Positions 26,624 to 34,837 of a stretch of 64,000 nucleotides of DNA are shown here, piece by piece. This DNA is from Flavobacteriia bacterium (GTDB taxonomy: Bacteria; Bacteroidota; Bacteroidia; Flavobacteriales_D; Crocinitomicaceae), in assembly GCA_947450325.1 (NCBI GenBank), contig CANFUT010000004.1, positions 1-64,000 of the forward strand, given 5' to 3'. The stretch's first letter is position 1. Every line of letters begins with the position of its first letter. The notes below the pieces were generated by a model. It saw nothing but the letters and a program-made list of their open reading frames with translations. It was not told where the DNA came from and did not search any database. The position numbers were made by a program, and so were the translations under genes.

Positions 26624-27490
26624 ATGCAAAATCCTATTCATTTTTCAAAGAGATCCCGGCGAGCAATAATCATTTTTACTGTAACAATGATTGTTGTTGT
26701 TTTGATTCCAAGATTCTATTTTTTGATCAATCCTCCTCAAAAATTCACTTTCTCACAAACAGCTTTTCAAAAAGAACATTATAAAAACGTTGAATTTAAA
26801 AAACGAGAGAAGAAACAATATTATAAAAAGTCATCAAAATTCAAGGTTCCACAAGCTAAATTTGACCCGAATAAATATAGCGAAGCAGATTGGATAAAAT
26901 TAGGTATGAGTCCTAAACAAGCTGCAATAATTTTGAAATTTGGCAAACGAGGATTTTATTCGCCAGAAGATTTGAAGCGTGTCTTTGTAATTTCGGATCA
27001 ATTTTACAATGTAATCAAAGACTCATTGATTTTTCCTACTAAACCAGCTTTCAACAAATTTGAAAAATCAGAATTTGAAGTTAAAAAAGTTGCCAAGATT
27101 GAAATAAATACTGCTTCAGAAGAAGAATTGCTTACTGTAAAAGGAATCGGACCATTTTTTGCTAAACAAATAATCAAGAAACGAACAGAATTAGGTGGAT
27201 TTATTAACAAAGAACAATTGCTCGAAGTTTGGAAATTTGACCAAGAAAAATTGGATATTATCAGTCCTAACATTTCTATAAGCCCAGGTTTAATTCAAAA
27301 AATCAACATCAATACTGCAACCGTTGAGATTTTAAAGGCGCATCCATATATCAGATGGAACATTGCAAATTCAATTGTAAAAATGCGTGCACAAATTGGG
27401 TCGTTCAAAAAAATAGATGAATTAAAAAAGTCTGTTTTAATTACGGATGAGGTTTTTGAAAAGTTGAAACCTTACGTTACCGTTGAATAA
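26624..27490 (+). CDS. Helix-hairpin-helix (ComEA-like) protein
   Basis: The 288-residue protein has one N-terminal membrane helix (about 14-35) and a basic linker. Tandem helix-hairpin-helix units follow: LGMSPKQAAIILKFGKRGFYS, EINTASEEELLTVKGIGPFFAKQIIKKRTELGGF and KININTATVEILKAHPYIRWNIANSIVKMR. HHH motifs bind DNA without sequence specificity; ComEA-like proteins do so at the membrane during DNA uptake. In Bacteroidetes such proteins are common and a competence role is not proven. Orientation of the single helix suggests a periplasmic C-terminus. Confidence 0.78.
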   Translation: MQNPIHFSKRSRRAIIIFTVTMIVVVLIPRFYFLINPPQKFTFSQTAFQKEHYKNVEFKKREKKQYYKKSSKFKVPQAKFDPNKYSEADWIKLGMSPKQAAIILKFGKRGFYSPEDLKRVFVISDQFYNVIKDSLIFPTKPAFNKFEKSEFEVKKVAKIEINTASEEELLTVKGIGPFFAKQIIKKRTELGGFINKEQLLEVWKFDQEKLDIISPNISISPGLIQKININTATVEILKAHPYIRWNIANSIVKMRAQIGSFKKIDELKKSVLITDEVFEKLKPYVTVE

Positions 27491-27655
27491 AGAATTACGC
27501 TCCAAAAGAATTGGCTAAATTCCAACGAATAAGAATTGTTCTTCTATAAATTCTTCGTAAAATTGTACCCTAAAATATTCCATAGTTGATTTGTTTTTAG
27601 ATTAAATTTTTCTCAAATCAAATGGATCACAATTGTAAAATATATTCATAATTCA

Positions 27656-28183
27656 ATGATTGAAAATCAAATAAAAGCGGTAATTCGTGATGTTCCTAAT
27701 TTTCCAAAGGAGGGAATTATTTTCAAAGACATCACACCTATCATGATGAATCCAGCTTTGTCGGCTGAGATATTAGATCATTTGGTTGAAATGTACAAGG
27801 GCCAAAAAATCGATAAAATTGCTGGAATTGAAAGTAGAGGTTTTTTATTTGGTTATCCTTTGGCAATCCGATTGGGTATTCCGTTCGTTTTGATTAGAAA
27901 ATCTGGAAAATTACCCTACGATAAAATTGGTTATTCTTATGACCTAGAATATGGAAGTTCAACCATCGAGATGCACACAGATTCAATTGAAGTAGGTGAG
28001 AAAGTGCTAATTCATGATGATTTATTAGCAACTGGAGGCTCGGCTGCGGCAGCTGCTGAATTGGTAAAAATGTGTGGAGGTGAAATTTTAGGCTTTAACT
28101 TTCTTGTTTCGTTAGATTTTTTAAACGGTGAAGAAAAATTGAAACAATATACTGAGAATATTGTTAATTTAGTGCGCTATTAA
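27656..28183 (+). CDS. apt: Adenine phosphoribosyltransferase
   Basis: APRT makes AMP from adenine and PRPP in purine salvage. The 175-residue product has the family's [17 protein letters not shown] at the N-terminus, [21 protein letters not shown], and the PRPP-binding loop [16 protein letters not shown] (about residues 116-131). Length is standard. It is followed after 44 bases by an acyl-CoA dehydrogenase gene, and no functional link is evident. The 165-base spacer upstream has no clear promoter. Confidence 0.95.
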   Translation: MIENQIKAVIRDVPNFPKEGIIFKDITPIMMNPALSAEILDHLVEMYKGQKIDKIAGIESRGFLFGYPLAIRLGIPFVLIRKSGKLPYDKIGYSYDLEYGSSTIEMHTDSIEVGEKVLIHDDLLATGGSAAAAAELVKMCGGEILGFNFLVSLDFLNGEEKLKQYTENIVNLVRY

Positions 28184-28227
28184 GCAAAATTGATAAAAAA
28201 CAAAAGTTTACCCCAATACACATTAAA

Positions 28228-29367
28228 ATGAATTTTGATTTAAACGAAAACCAAAAAATGATTGCGCAAATGGTGCGTGATTTTGCAGAAAAAGAAATCC
28301 GTCCAAACTTTATGGAATGGGACGAAACGCAAGAATTCCCTGTTCACGTTTTTAAAAAACTAGGTGAATTAGGTTTGATGGGCGTTTTTATTCCTGAAGA
28401 ATACGGAGGTTCTGGATTTGGTTACGATGAGTACATAACTGTTGTTTCTGAAATCTCAAAAGTTTGTGGATCAATTGGTTTGTCAGTAGCTGCACACAAT
28501 TCACTTTGTACAGGACACATTTATTATCACGGTTCAGAAGCGCAAAAGAAAAAATATTTGCCATTGTTAGCGAGTGCTGAATGGATTGGAGCTTGGGGAT
28601 TAACTGAAACAGGAACTGGATCTGACGCAGGTGGAATGAATACAACTGCTGTACTTGAAGGTAACGAGTGGGTTTTGAATGGTTCGAAAAACTTCATAAC
28701 ACATGGTAAATCAGGAGACGTTGCAGTTGTTATTGCTCGTACTGGTGAAAAAGGAGATTCAAAAGGAATGTCTGCTTTCATTATAGAAAAAGGTACACCA
28801 GGATTTTCTGCTGGAAAAAAGGAAAATAAAATGGGAATGCGTGCATCAGAAACATGTGAATTGATTTTTGATAATTGCCGTATACCAGCCGAAAATTTGA
28901 TCGGCGAAAAAGGAAAAGGTTTCCAACAAGCCATGCAAATTTTAGATGGAGGTAGAATTTCGATTGGCGCTTTGGCTTTAGGAATTGCAAAAGGTGCTTA
29001 TGAAGCTGCGGTTAAATATTCAAAAGAAAGAGAACAATTTGGAAAACCAATTTCACAATTTCAAGCAATCGCTTTCAAATTGGCTGATATGGCAACTCAA
29101 ATTGAAGCAGCAGAATTGTTATTGTATCAAGCTGCATATTTGAAAAACAACAAGAAAAATTTGACAAAAGAATCAGCAATCGCGAAGTATTATGCTTCTG
29201 AAGTTGCAGTGACTGTTGCCAACGAAGCAGTTCAAATTTTTGGTGGATATGGTTATACAAAAGATTTCCCAGTTGAGAAGTTTTACCGTGATGCTAAGCT
29301 TTGTACCATTGGTGAAGGAACGTCTGAAATTCAAAAATTAGTAATTTCTAGAGAAATTTTAAAATAA
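28228..29367 (+). CDS. Acyl-CoA dehydrogenase
   Basis: The 379-residue flavoprotein catalyses alpha,beta-dehydrogenation of acyl-CoA in fatty-acid or branched-chain amino-acid breakdown. It shows [12 protein letters not shown] (FAD and substrate binding), [32 protein letters not shown] and the C-terminal [20 protein letters not shown] followed by IGEGTSEIQ, where Glu363 is the expected catalytic base. Its sequence is closest in character to short-chain or butyryl-type enzymes, but chain length cannot be assigned safely. Confidence 0.92.
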   Translation: MNFDLNENQKMIAQMVRDFAEKEIRPNFMEWDETQEFPVHVFKKLGELGLMGVFIPEEYGGSGFGYDEYITVVSEISKVCGSIGLSVAAHNSLCTGHIYYHGSEAQKKKYLPLLASAEWIGAWGLTETGTGSDAGGMNTTAVLEGNEWVLNGSKNFITHGKSGDVAVVIARTGEKGDSKGMSAFIIEKGTPGFSAGKKENKMGMRASETCELIFDNCRIPAENLIGEKGKGFQQAMQILDGGRISIGALALGIAKGAYEAAVKYSKEREQFGKPISQFQAIAFKLADMATQIEAAELLLYQAAYLKNNKKNLTKESAIAKYYASEVAVTVANEAVQIFGGYGYTKDFPVEKFYRDAKLCTIGEGTSEIQKLVISREILK

Positions 29368-29369
29368 AC

Positions 29370-29399
29370 TTGTTTTTTCAAAAATTGGAAGTATCTTTG
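29370..29399 (+). promoter_or_regulatory. Promoter of rpsU
   Basis: A -33 TTG (29370-29372), a 19-base spacer and TATCTTTG (29392-29399) form a complete Bacteroidetes sigma-ABfr promoter. It begins just after the acyl-CoA dehydrogenase stop and lies 35 bases before the rpsU start. Confidence 0.85.
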
Positions 29400-29434
29400 C
29401 AACCCAATTAGAAAGAAATTTAATAAATCAAGAT

Positions 29435-29626
29435 ATGTTAATTATTCCTGTAAAAGAAGGCGAAAACATCGAGAGAGCGCTTAAAAAATACAAAAAGAAA
29501 TTCGATAAAACGAATGTAATGAAAGAATTGAGAGCTAGAAAAGAGTTCATCAAGCCTTCTGTTATCAATCGTCAAGAAAATATCAAAGCGGCTTATAAAG
29601 AAAAAATGATTTCTGCAGAAATGTAA
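29435..29626 (+). CDS. rpsU: 30S ribosomal protein S21
   Basis: The 63-residue basic protein (MLIIPVKEGENIERALKKYK, then FDKTNVMKELRARKEFIKPS) is the Bacteroidetes form of bS21. It sits near the anti-Shine-Dalgarno region of the 30S subunit. In this phylum bS21 helps hide that region, which fits the weak use of Shine-Dalgarno sites seen throughout the window. It has its own complete promoter and a terminator 26 bases downstream. Confidence 0.95.
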   Translation: MLIIPVKEGENIERALKKYKKKFDKTNVMKELRARKEFIKPSVINRQENIKAAYKEKMISAEM

Positions 29627-29651
29627 GAAACTTTTATTCTAAAATAACGTT

Positions 29652-29677
29652 AAAGGAGTCTATATGGCTCCTTTTTT
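29652..29677 (+). terminator. rpsU terminator that overlaps the xerC start
   Basis: Stem AAAGGAGTC (29652-29660) with GGCTCCTTT (29666-29674; one T-G wobble), loop TATAT, then a T-run to 29677. The left arm contains the AGGAG-like sequence and the loop plus right arm contain the xerC ATG (29664), so folding would both stop transcription and hide the xerC start. Confidence 0.75.
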
Positions 29678-30557
29678 CGTTTTAGAAGATTTCAAGAATT
29701 ACTTACTCACTGAAAAGCGGGTATCGGAACATACAATTACGGCATATATCAATGATTTAAATCAATTCCTTAATTTTGCTAGTATAACTACTATTTCAGA
29801 ATTGAAGGAGGTAAATCATCAATTAATCCGATCATGGATTGTTGAATTGATAGAAGCAGACATCGACAAGAGATCTGTCAATCGCAAACTTTCAACTTTA
29901 CGTTCTTTTTACAAATGGGCACAAAAGCAATCTTTGGTTGAAAATAATCCGATGCTCAAAGTTCAAGGCCCAAAGCAAGAGAAAAGGCTACCTTCGTTTG
30001 CCAAGCAAAGTGAAATGTCAATCGAAAAAACGGAAGCAATGTTCGGGCAGGATTTTGATGGAATCAGGGATCACTTGATTGTTGAAATGTTTTATCAAAC
30101 GGGAATTCGTTTGTCTGAATTAATCGAATTAAAACAAAAAGATGTTTCTTTAAGAAATATTAAGGTTTTGGGAAAACGCAATAAAGAACGAATTATTCCT
30201 ATTACAGATGGCTTGAATGTCTTGATTCAAAAATATTTAGCGTTTAAAAGTCAAATGGGGCTAGATTCAATTTATTTTTATGTTCTACAAAACGGAAATA
30301 AGTTGTATCCAAAGCTTGTTTATCGGAAAATAAATTATTACCTTGGTAGTGTAACGAGTTTAGATAAAAAAAGTCCCCATGTTTTGAGACATTCTTTTGC
30401 AACACATATGTTAAATAATGGTGCTGGGTTGGAAACATTAAAAGACTTATTAGGTCACGCAAATTTATCTGCGACGCAGGTTTACACGCATAACTCGTTT
30501 GCACAGTTAAACAATATTTATTCACAAGCCCATCCACGTGGGCACAAAAAAGAGTAG
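29664..30557 (+). CDS. xerC: Tyrosine recombinase XerC-like
   Basis: The 297-residue enzyme resolves chromosome dimers. An N-terminal SAM-like DNA-binding domain (about 1-85) is followed by the catalytic domain with the full residue set: Arg149 (TGIRLSEL), Lys171 (GKRNKER), His239 and Arg242 (HVLRHSF), His265 (LGHANL) and the nucleophile Tyr274 (QVYTH). The start codon lies inside the rpsU terminator hairpin. hpf follows after 2 bases. The lack of mobile-element genes nearby favours the housekeeping XerC over an integrase. Confidence 0.92.
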   Translation: MAPFFVLEDFKNYLLTEKRVSEHTITAYINDLNQFLNFASITTISELKEVNHQLIRSWIVELIEADIDKRSVNRKLSTLRSFYKWAQKQSLVENNPMLKVQGPKQEKRLPSFAKQSEMSIEKTEAMFGQDFDGIRDHLIVEMFYQTGIRLSELIELKQKDVSLRNIKVLGKRNKERIIPITDGLNVLIQKYLAFKSQMGLDSIYFYVLQNGNKLYPKLVYRKINYYLGSVTSLDKKSPHVLRHSFATHMLNNGAGLETLKDLLGHANLSATQVYTHNSFAQLNNIYSQAHPRGHKKE

Positions 30558-30559
30558 TT

Positions 30560-30850
30560 ATGGACATTAAAATTCATTCAATCCATTTCGATGCGGATCA
30601 AAAATTGTTAGATTACATCAACGACAAAGTTTCAAAGCTTTCATTATTTTTTGATCACATAATCGCAGGTGAGGTGTTTTTAAGATTAGATAAAAGCAGT
30701 GATAAAGAAAATAAGATTACAGAAATAAAGATTTTAATTCCAGGCAAAGAGTTGTTTGCAAAAAAACAATGCAAATCTTTTGAAGAAGCGGCAGATTTAG
30801 TCGTTGAAGCATTGAGAAAACAAGTTGTTAAGCATAAAGAAAAAGTTTAG
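30560..30850 (+). CDS. hpf: Ribosome hibernation factor HPF/RaiA family
   Basis: The 96-residue protein is a short-form HPF/YfiA: MDIKIHSIHFDADQKLLDYI, then KISKLS-type helix and a basic C-terminus (KKQCKSFEEAADLVVEALRK, QVVKHKEKV). It binds the 30S decoding region in slow growth and prevents translation. The long-form C-terminal dimerisation domain is absent. It is 2 bases after xerC, in the order xerC-hpf that is common in Bacteroidetes, and is followed by a strong terminator. Confidence 0.9.
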   Translation: MDIKIHSIHFDADQKLLDYINDKVSKLSLFFDHIIAGEVFLRLDKSSDKENKITEIKILIPGKELFAKKQCKSFEEAADLVVEALRKQVVKHKEKV

Positions 30851-30874
30851 TTATTTATTGAAAATTAGAATATT

Positions 30875-30908
30875 AAGGTGGGTGGTATTTTGTCACCCAC
30901 TTTTTTTT
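30875..30908 (+). terminator. Terminator after hpf
   Basis: A 7-bp GC-rich stem GTGGGTG/CACCCAC (30878-30884 and 30894-30900) extended by AAG-TTT pairs, followed by eight T. Confidence 0.9.
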
Positions 30909-30942
30909 GAAATAAATTTTTAAAAAAAACTTTGAAAAAGAC

Positions 30943-30972
30943 TTGCTACAACAGAAATCTTTCATACATTTG
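30943..30972 (+). promoter_or_regulatory. Promoter of the tRNA-tuf transcription unit
   Basis: A -33 TTG (30943-30945), a 19-base spacer and TACATTTG (30965-30972). This is a full consensus match 66 bases before the first tRNA and probably drives the four tRNAs and tuf. Confidence 0.85.
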
Positions 30973-31038
30973 CAAACCCAAACGGGAAAATAACACAGAA
31001 ATCGTTCTTTAAAATTTTGTATTACCAAATTTCAATGT

Positions 31039-31112
31039 GCCGGTGTAGCTCAGTTGGCTAGAGCAGCTGATTTGTAATCAGCAGGTCGGGGGTTCGAGTC
31101 CCTCCACCGGCT
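31039..31112 (+). tRNA. tRNA-Thr (TGT)
   Basis: The 74-base gene has acceptor GCCGGTG/CACCGGC with seven perfect pairs, anticodon TGT in a CTGATTTGTAATCAG arm, T-arm GGTTCGAGTCC and discriminator T. CCA is not encoded. It is the first of four clustered tRNAs ahead of tuf. Confidence 0.95.
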
Positions 31113-31119
31113 CAAAAAT

Positions 31120-31201
31120 GGGGGTGTCGCATAGTGGCTATTGCAGCAGACTGTAAATCTGTCACCGTAAGGTATCGTTGGTTCGAGTCCATCCACCCCC
31201 A
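31120..31201 (+). tRNA. tRNA-Tyr (GTA)
   Basis: The 82-base class II tRNA has acceptor GGGGGTG/CACCCCC, anticodon GTA (ACTGTAAATCT), an extended variable arm and discriminator A. It starts 7 bases after the preceding tRNA-Thr. Confidence 0.95.
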
Positions 31202-31225
31202 CAACCATTGAAATAAAAATAATAA

Positions 31226-31298
31226 GCGGGAGTAGCTCAGTTGGTAGAGCGTCAGCCTTCCAAGCTGAGGGTCGCGAGTTCGAATCTCGTCTCCCGCT
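31226..31298 (+). tRNA. tRNA-Gly (TCC)
   Basis: The 73-base gene has acceptor GCGGGAG/CTCCCGC, anticodon TCC in the loop CTTCCAA, T-arm GAGTTCGAATCTC and discriminator T. Confidence 0.95.
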
Positions 31299-31321
31299 CA
31301 ATAAAAATTTTAAAGAACGAT

Positions 31322-31393
31322 GCCGGTGTAGCTCAGGGGTAGAGTGCTTCCTTGGTAAGGAAGAGGTCACGAGTTCAAATCTCGTCATTGGCT
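31322..31393 (+). tRNA. tRNA-Thr (GGT)
   Basis: The 72-base gene has anticodon GGT (CTTGGTAAG) and T-arm GAGTTCAAATCTC. Its acceptor pairs GCCGGTG with CATTGGC, so pairs 4 and 5 are G-T wobbles. The first 15 bases are identical to tRNA-Thr(TGT) in the same cluster, hinting at gene conversion of the 5' half. It leads into tuf after about 90 bases. Confidence 0.93.
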
Positions 31394-31483
31394 CAGACAA
31401 AGGATTCATCCACTATTTATGGGTGAAATTTTGTATATTTAAAAGTTAGGCAATTTATTAATAACTAAGTAACAAATAAAACA

Positions 31484-32671
31484 ATGGCTAAGGAAAATTT
31501 TAATCGTTCCAAACCACACGTTAACATCGGGACTATCGGTCACGTTGACCACGGTAAAACAACATTGACAGCTGCAATTTCAAGCGTTCTTTCTTCAAGA
31601 GGTTTGGCAGCAGTGCGTGATTTCTCTTCAATTGACAACGCACCTGAAGAAAAAGAGCGTGGTATTACAATTAACACATCTCACATTGAGTATGAAACTT
31701 TAAACCGTCACTACGCACACGTAGACTGTCCAGGTCACGCGGATTACGTAAAAAACATGGTTACTGGTGCTGCTCAAATGGACGGAGCGATCTTAGTGGT
31801 TGCTGCAACTGATGGACCAATGCCACAAACACGTGAGCACATCCTTTTAGGTCGCCAAGTAGGTGTTCCAAGAATGGTTGTTTTCATGAACAAAGTGGAT
31901 ATGGTTGATGATCCAGAATTATTGGAATTGGTTGAAATGGAAATCCGTGAGTTGTTGTCTTTCTACAATTATGATGGTGATAACGCTCCAGTAATTCAAG
32001 GTTCTGCATTAGGTGCATTGAACGGAGAAGAGCAATGGGTTGCTAAAATTGACGAATTGATGGATGCAGTTGATACTTATATCGAACTTCCTCCACGTGA
32101 TGTTGATAAACCATTCTTGATGCCAGTTGAAGATGTATTTACAATTACTGGTCGTGGTACTGTAGCTACAGGACGTATCGAAACAGGTGTAATCAACTCT
32201 GGTGAAGCTGTAGATATCTTAGGTATGGGTGATGTTAAATTATCTTCTACTGTAACAGGTGTTGAAATGTTCCGTAAAATCTTGGATAGAGGTGAAGCTG
32301 GTGACAACGTTGGTCTTTTGTTAAGAGGTATTGAAAAATCTCAAATCAAAAGAGGAATGGTTATCGCGAAACCAGGTTCAACTACACCACACACTGATTT
32401 CAAAGCTGAGATTTATGTTTTGAAAAAAGAAGAAGGTGGTCGTCACACACCATTCCACAACAAATACCGTCCTCAGTTCTATTTCCGTACAACTGACGTT
32501 ACTGGTGAAATCTTTATGACTGATGGTCGTGAGATGGTTATGCCAGGTGATAACGTAACAATCAATGTTAAATTGATCGTACCAGTAGCAATGGATAAAG
32601 GTTTACGTTTCGCTATCCGTGAGGGTGGTAGAACAGTAGGAGCTGGACAAGTTACTGAAATCATCGCTTAA
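31484..32671 (+). CDS. tuf: Elongation factor Tu
   Basis: EF-Tu (395 residues) delivers aminoacyl-tRNA to the ribosome with GTP. G1 motif GHVDHGKT is at about residues 18-25, then DCPGHADY (G3) and NKVDMVDD (G4). Domains II and III follow ([14 protein letters not shown], then [15 protein letters not shown]), and the C-terminus is typical of the phylum. It is co-transcribed with upstream tRNAs, and a strong hairpin separates it from tRNA-Trp. Confidence 0.98.
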   Translation: MAKENFNRSKPHVNIGTIGHVDHGKTTLTAAISSVLSSRGLAAVRDFSSIDNAPEEKERGITINTSHIEYETLNRHYAHVDCPGHADYVKNMVTGAAQMDGAILVVAATDGPMPQTREHILLGRQVGVPRMVVFMNKVDMVDDPELLELVEMEIRELLSFYNYDGDNAPVIQGSALGALNGEEQWVAKIDELMDAVDTYIELPPRDVDKPFLMPVEDVFTITGRGTVATGRIETGVINSGEAVDILGMGDVKLSSTVTGVEMFRKILDRGEAGDNVGLLLRGIEKSQIKRGMVIAKPGSTTPHTDFKAEIYVLKKEEGGRHTPFHNKYRPQFYFRTTDVTGEIFMTDGREMVMPGDNVTINVKLIVPVAMDKGLRFAIREGGRTVGAGQVTEIIA

Positions 32672-32693
32672 TAAGCAACGATTATATAATTTT

Positions 32694-32717
32694 AAAGGGG
32701 AGTTCGCTCCCCTTTTT
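32694..32717 (+). terminator. Intrinsic terminator/attenuator after tuf
   Basis: A perfect 9-bp stem AAAGGGGAG/CTCCCCTTT with a TTCG tetraloop (32694-32715) ending in five T. It finishes 2 bases before tRNA-Trp starts at 32720, leaving no room for a separate promoter between them. Confidence 0.85.
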
Positions 32718-32719
32718 AC

Positions 32720-32792
32720 GCGGGTGTAGCTCAGCTGGTAGAGTAGTGGTCTCCAAAACCATTGGTCGTGAGTTCGAATCTTACCGCCCGCG
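32720..32792 (+). tRNA. tRNA-Trp (CCA)
   Basis: The 73-base gene has acceptor GCGGGTG paired with CGCCCGC (one T-G pair), anticodon CCA in the loop CTCCAAA and discriminator G. It lies between tuf and secE, a placement conserved in many Bacteroidetes. Confidence 0.95.
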
Positions 32793-32807
32793 CAAATACT
32801 GAGAAAA

Positions 32808-33032
32808 GTGTCGAAAATTAAAAATTATATTGACGAAACTGTCAACGAAATGGTTCACAATGTAACGTGGCCAACCTGGAAAGAATTACAGAGCAACACC
32901 ATAATTGTGGTTGTTGCTTCCGTGATTTTTGCGCTTTTGGTTTTTGTAATGGATTTCCTATTTGGAATTTCAGCGAGCGACAAATCTTTTTGGAGAGGAG
33001 CATTAGGTTTTATTTACAATATGTTTAATTAA
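32808..33032 (+). CDS. secE: Preprotein translocase subunit SecE
   Basis: The 74-residue protein clamps SecY in the translocon. It starts with GTG at 32808 (SKIKNYIDETVNEMVHNVTW), has the amphipathic PTWKELQSNT segment, and one membrane helix (about 29-52). The single-helix short form is usual outside gamma-proteobacteria. nusG starts 5 bases after its stop. Confidence 0.93.
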   Translation: MSKIKNYIDETVNEMVHNVTWPTWKELQSNTIIVVVASVIFALLVFVMDFLFGISASDKSFWRGALGFIYNMFN

Positions 33033-33037
33033 GCGTA

Positions 33038-33589
33038 ATGGGAGATATTAAAAAAAGATGGTATGTCGTTAGGTCTGTGAGCGGAAAAGAGAAAAAGGTA
33101 AAAGAATATCTTGACCTTGAAATTTCTCGTTTGAAGCTTACTGATTATGTTGACCAAGTGTTGATTCCAACTGAAAAAGTTTTCCAAATTAGAAATGGAA
33201 AGAAAATCAGTAAAGAAAAAGCATATCTTCCTGGTTATGTATTGATTGAAGCAGCTTTGGTTGGAGAGGTTCAACACGTTATCAAAGGAATTCCAAATGT
33301 TATTGGTTTCTTAGGTACTGAAAAAGGTGGTGATCCAGTTCCAATGCGTCTTTCAGAAGTGAATAGAATCCTTGGTAAAGTGGATGAATTAACAAGCACA
33401 GAGGAAGAAATGAAAATTCCTTTTGTTGTTGGTGAACCAGTGAAGGTAATTGATGGACCATTTAATAACTTCAGCGGAGTTATTGATGAAATCAATGAAG
33501 AAAAGAAAAAACTCAAAGTTATGGTGAAAATCTTTGGAAGAAAAAATCTTCTGGAATTGAGCTATATGCAAGTTGAGAAAGAAGTATAA
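33038..33589 (+). CDS. nusG: Transcription termination/antitermination factor NusG
   Basis: The 183-residue protein has the NGN domain (WYVVRSVSGKEKKVKEYL; LPGYVLIEA) and a C-terminal KOW domain (FVVGEPVKVIDGPFNNFSGV). It binds RNA polymerase to increase processivity and couples it to ribosomes or Rho. Length is normal. An 82-base structured leader separates it from rplK. Confidence 0.97.
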   Translation: MGDIKKRWYVVRSVSGKEKKVKEYLDLEISRLKLTDYVDQVLIPTEKVFQIRNGKKISKEKAYLPGYVLIEAALVGEVQHVIKGIPNVIGFLGTEKGGDPVPMRLSEVNRILGKVDELTSTEEEMKIPFVVGEPVKVIDGPFNNFSGVIDEINEEKKKLKVMVKIFGRKNLLELSYMQVEKEV

Positions 33590-33602
33590 TTGTATATTAA
33601 CC

Positions 33603-33656
33603 GCAGGAGTGGGTAAACGTCATAAAGCTTCCCGTTGGACGTCCATGATTGACTGC
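33603..33656 (+). promoter_or_regulatory. Possible structured leader of rplK-rplA
   Basis: The nusG-rplK spacer is unusually GC-rich and long for this operon. Outer arms GCAG/CTGC (33603-33606 and 33653-33656) enclose GGAGTGGG, an ACGTC/GACGT pair and TCCCG. In E. coli the rplK leader binds L1 protein for feedback control; a similar role here is inferred from position. I did not verify a consensus L1 site. Confidence 0.35.
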
Positions 33657-33671
33657 ACAAATTATAAATAA

Positions 33672-34118
33672 ATGGCTAAAGAAGTAGCAGCATTGATCAA
33701 ATTACAGATCAAAGGTGGCGCAGCCAATCCAGCTCCTCCAGTTGGTCCTGCACTAGGTGCAAAAGGGGTCAACATTATGGAATTCTGCAAGCAGTACAAC
33801 GCTAGAACGCAGGATAAGCCAGGAAAGGTTTTGCCATGTGTAATCACTGTTTACAGTGATAAATCATTTGATTTCGTTATCAAAACGCCTCCAGCCGCGA
33901 TTCAAATCTTGGAACAAGCAAAACTTAAAAAAGGTTCTGCAATGCCTAACAAAACAAAGGTAGGTTCTATGAATTGGGATCAGGTAAAAGCAATCGCAGA
34001 GGACAAAATGGCTGATTTAAATTGTTTTACAATTGATTCAGCAATGACTATGATTGCAGGAACGGCAAGAAGTATGGGTGTAACTGTTAGAGGTGGTGAA
34101 GCACCAAAAACTAAATAA
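33672..34118 (+). CDS. rplK: 50S ribosomal protein L11
   Basis: uL11 (148 residues) forms part of the GTPase-associated centre with 23S rRNA. It shows [19 protein letters not shown] at the N-terminus with the conserved prolines, [10 protein letters not shown], and a C-terminal rRNA-binding domain ([30 protein letters not shown]). It follows nusG and precedes rplA by 10 bases in the standard order. Confidence 0.98.
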   Translation: MAKEVAALIKLQIKGGAANPAPPVGPALGAKGVNIMEFCKQYNARTQDKPGKVLPCVITVYSDKSFDFVIKTPPAAIQILEQAKLKKGSAMPNKTKVGSMNWDQVKAIAEDKMADLNCFTIDSAMTMIAGTARSMGVTVRGGEAPKTK

Positions 34119-34128
34119 CTGTTGAGTC

Positions 34129-34824
34129 ATGGGTAGAGTATCTAAAAAGAGAAAAGAAGTTCTTGCTAAATATGATTTAGTGAAAGCTTACACCTTGGGT
34201 GAGGCATGTGATTTGGTGAAAAACATCACAACAACAAAATTCGATGCTTCTGTTGATATCAGTGTAAGATTAGGAGTTGATCCTCGTAAAGCTAATCAAA
34301 TGGTACGTGGTACTGTAGCTTTGCCTCACGGAACTGGAAAGGATGTGAAAGTACTTGTACTTTGTACTCCTGACAAAGAAGCTGAAGCAATTGCAGCAGG
34401 TGCTGAGTACGTTGGATTAGATGAATACATTGAGAAAATCAAAGGAGGTTGGACTGACATCGACGTGATTATCACAATGCCGTCTGTTATGGGTAAAGTT
34501 GGAGCATTAGGTAGAATTCTAGGACCTAGAAGTTTAATGCCTAATCCAAAAACTGGAACTGTAACAATGGAAGTTGGTAAAGCAGTTGAAGAAGTGAAAG
34601 CAGGTAAAATTGATTTCAAAGTTGATAAGTACGGAAATATCCATACTGCAATTGGAAAAGCTAGTTTCGATGGAACAAAGCTTAGAGAAAATGCAATGGA
34701 ATTGATCGGTGCTTTGAATAAATTGAAACCATCTGCTGCAAAAGGTACATACATCAAAAGTGTATTTATCAGTTCAACGATGAGTCCAAGTATTAACATT
34801 GATGCTAAATCTGTGGTAGCTTAA
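34129..34824 (+). CDS. rplA: 50S ribosomal protein L1
   Basis: uL1 (231 residues) builds the mobile L1 stalk that guides deacylated tRNA out of the ribosome. Typical segments include [46 protein letters not shown] and [20 protein letters not shown]. In other bacteria L1 also represses its own operon by binding the leader ahead of rplK. It is 13 bases upstream of rplJ. Confidence 0.98.
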   Translation: MGRVSKKRKEVLAKYDLVKAYTLGEACDLVKNITTTKFDASVDISVRLGVDPRKANQMVRGTVALPHGTGKDVKVLVLCTPDKEAEAIAAGAEYVGLDEYIEKIKGGWTDIDVIITMPSVMGKVGALGRILGPRSLMPNPKTGTVTMEVGKAVEEVKAGKIDFKVDKYGNIHTAIGKASFDGTKLRENAMELIGALNKLKPSAAKGTYIKSVFISSTMSPSINIDAKSVVA

Positions 34825-34837
34825 AAACTTAGTAATT

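Noticed and set aside
28527-28934. 135-codon minus-strand frame inside the acyl-CoA dehydrogenase gene
   Set aside because: Shadow of a strongly conserved gene; no signal, motif or promoter of its own.
29664-30557. XerC-like gene as a phage or element integrase
   Set aside because: It lies in a housekeeping context (rpsU, hpf) with no att repeat or mobile genes, and length and motifs fit chromosomal XerC.
31050-31409. Open reading frame of 119 codons on the minus strand
   Set aside because: It lies entirely across the antisense of four tRNA genes; phrases like RRDSNSRPSAWKADALP are well-known artefacts of reading tRNAs backwards.
34326-34799. 157-codon minus-strand frame inside rplA
   Set aside because: Antisense shadow of the L1 gene with no family resemblance.
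34825-34837. Classical L10 leader between rplA and rplJ
   Set aside because: Only 13 bases separate the genes, too short for the structure.
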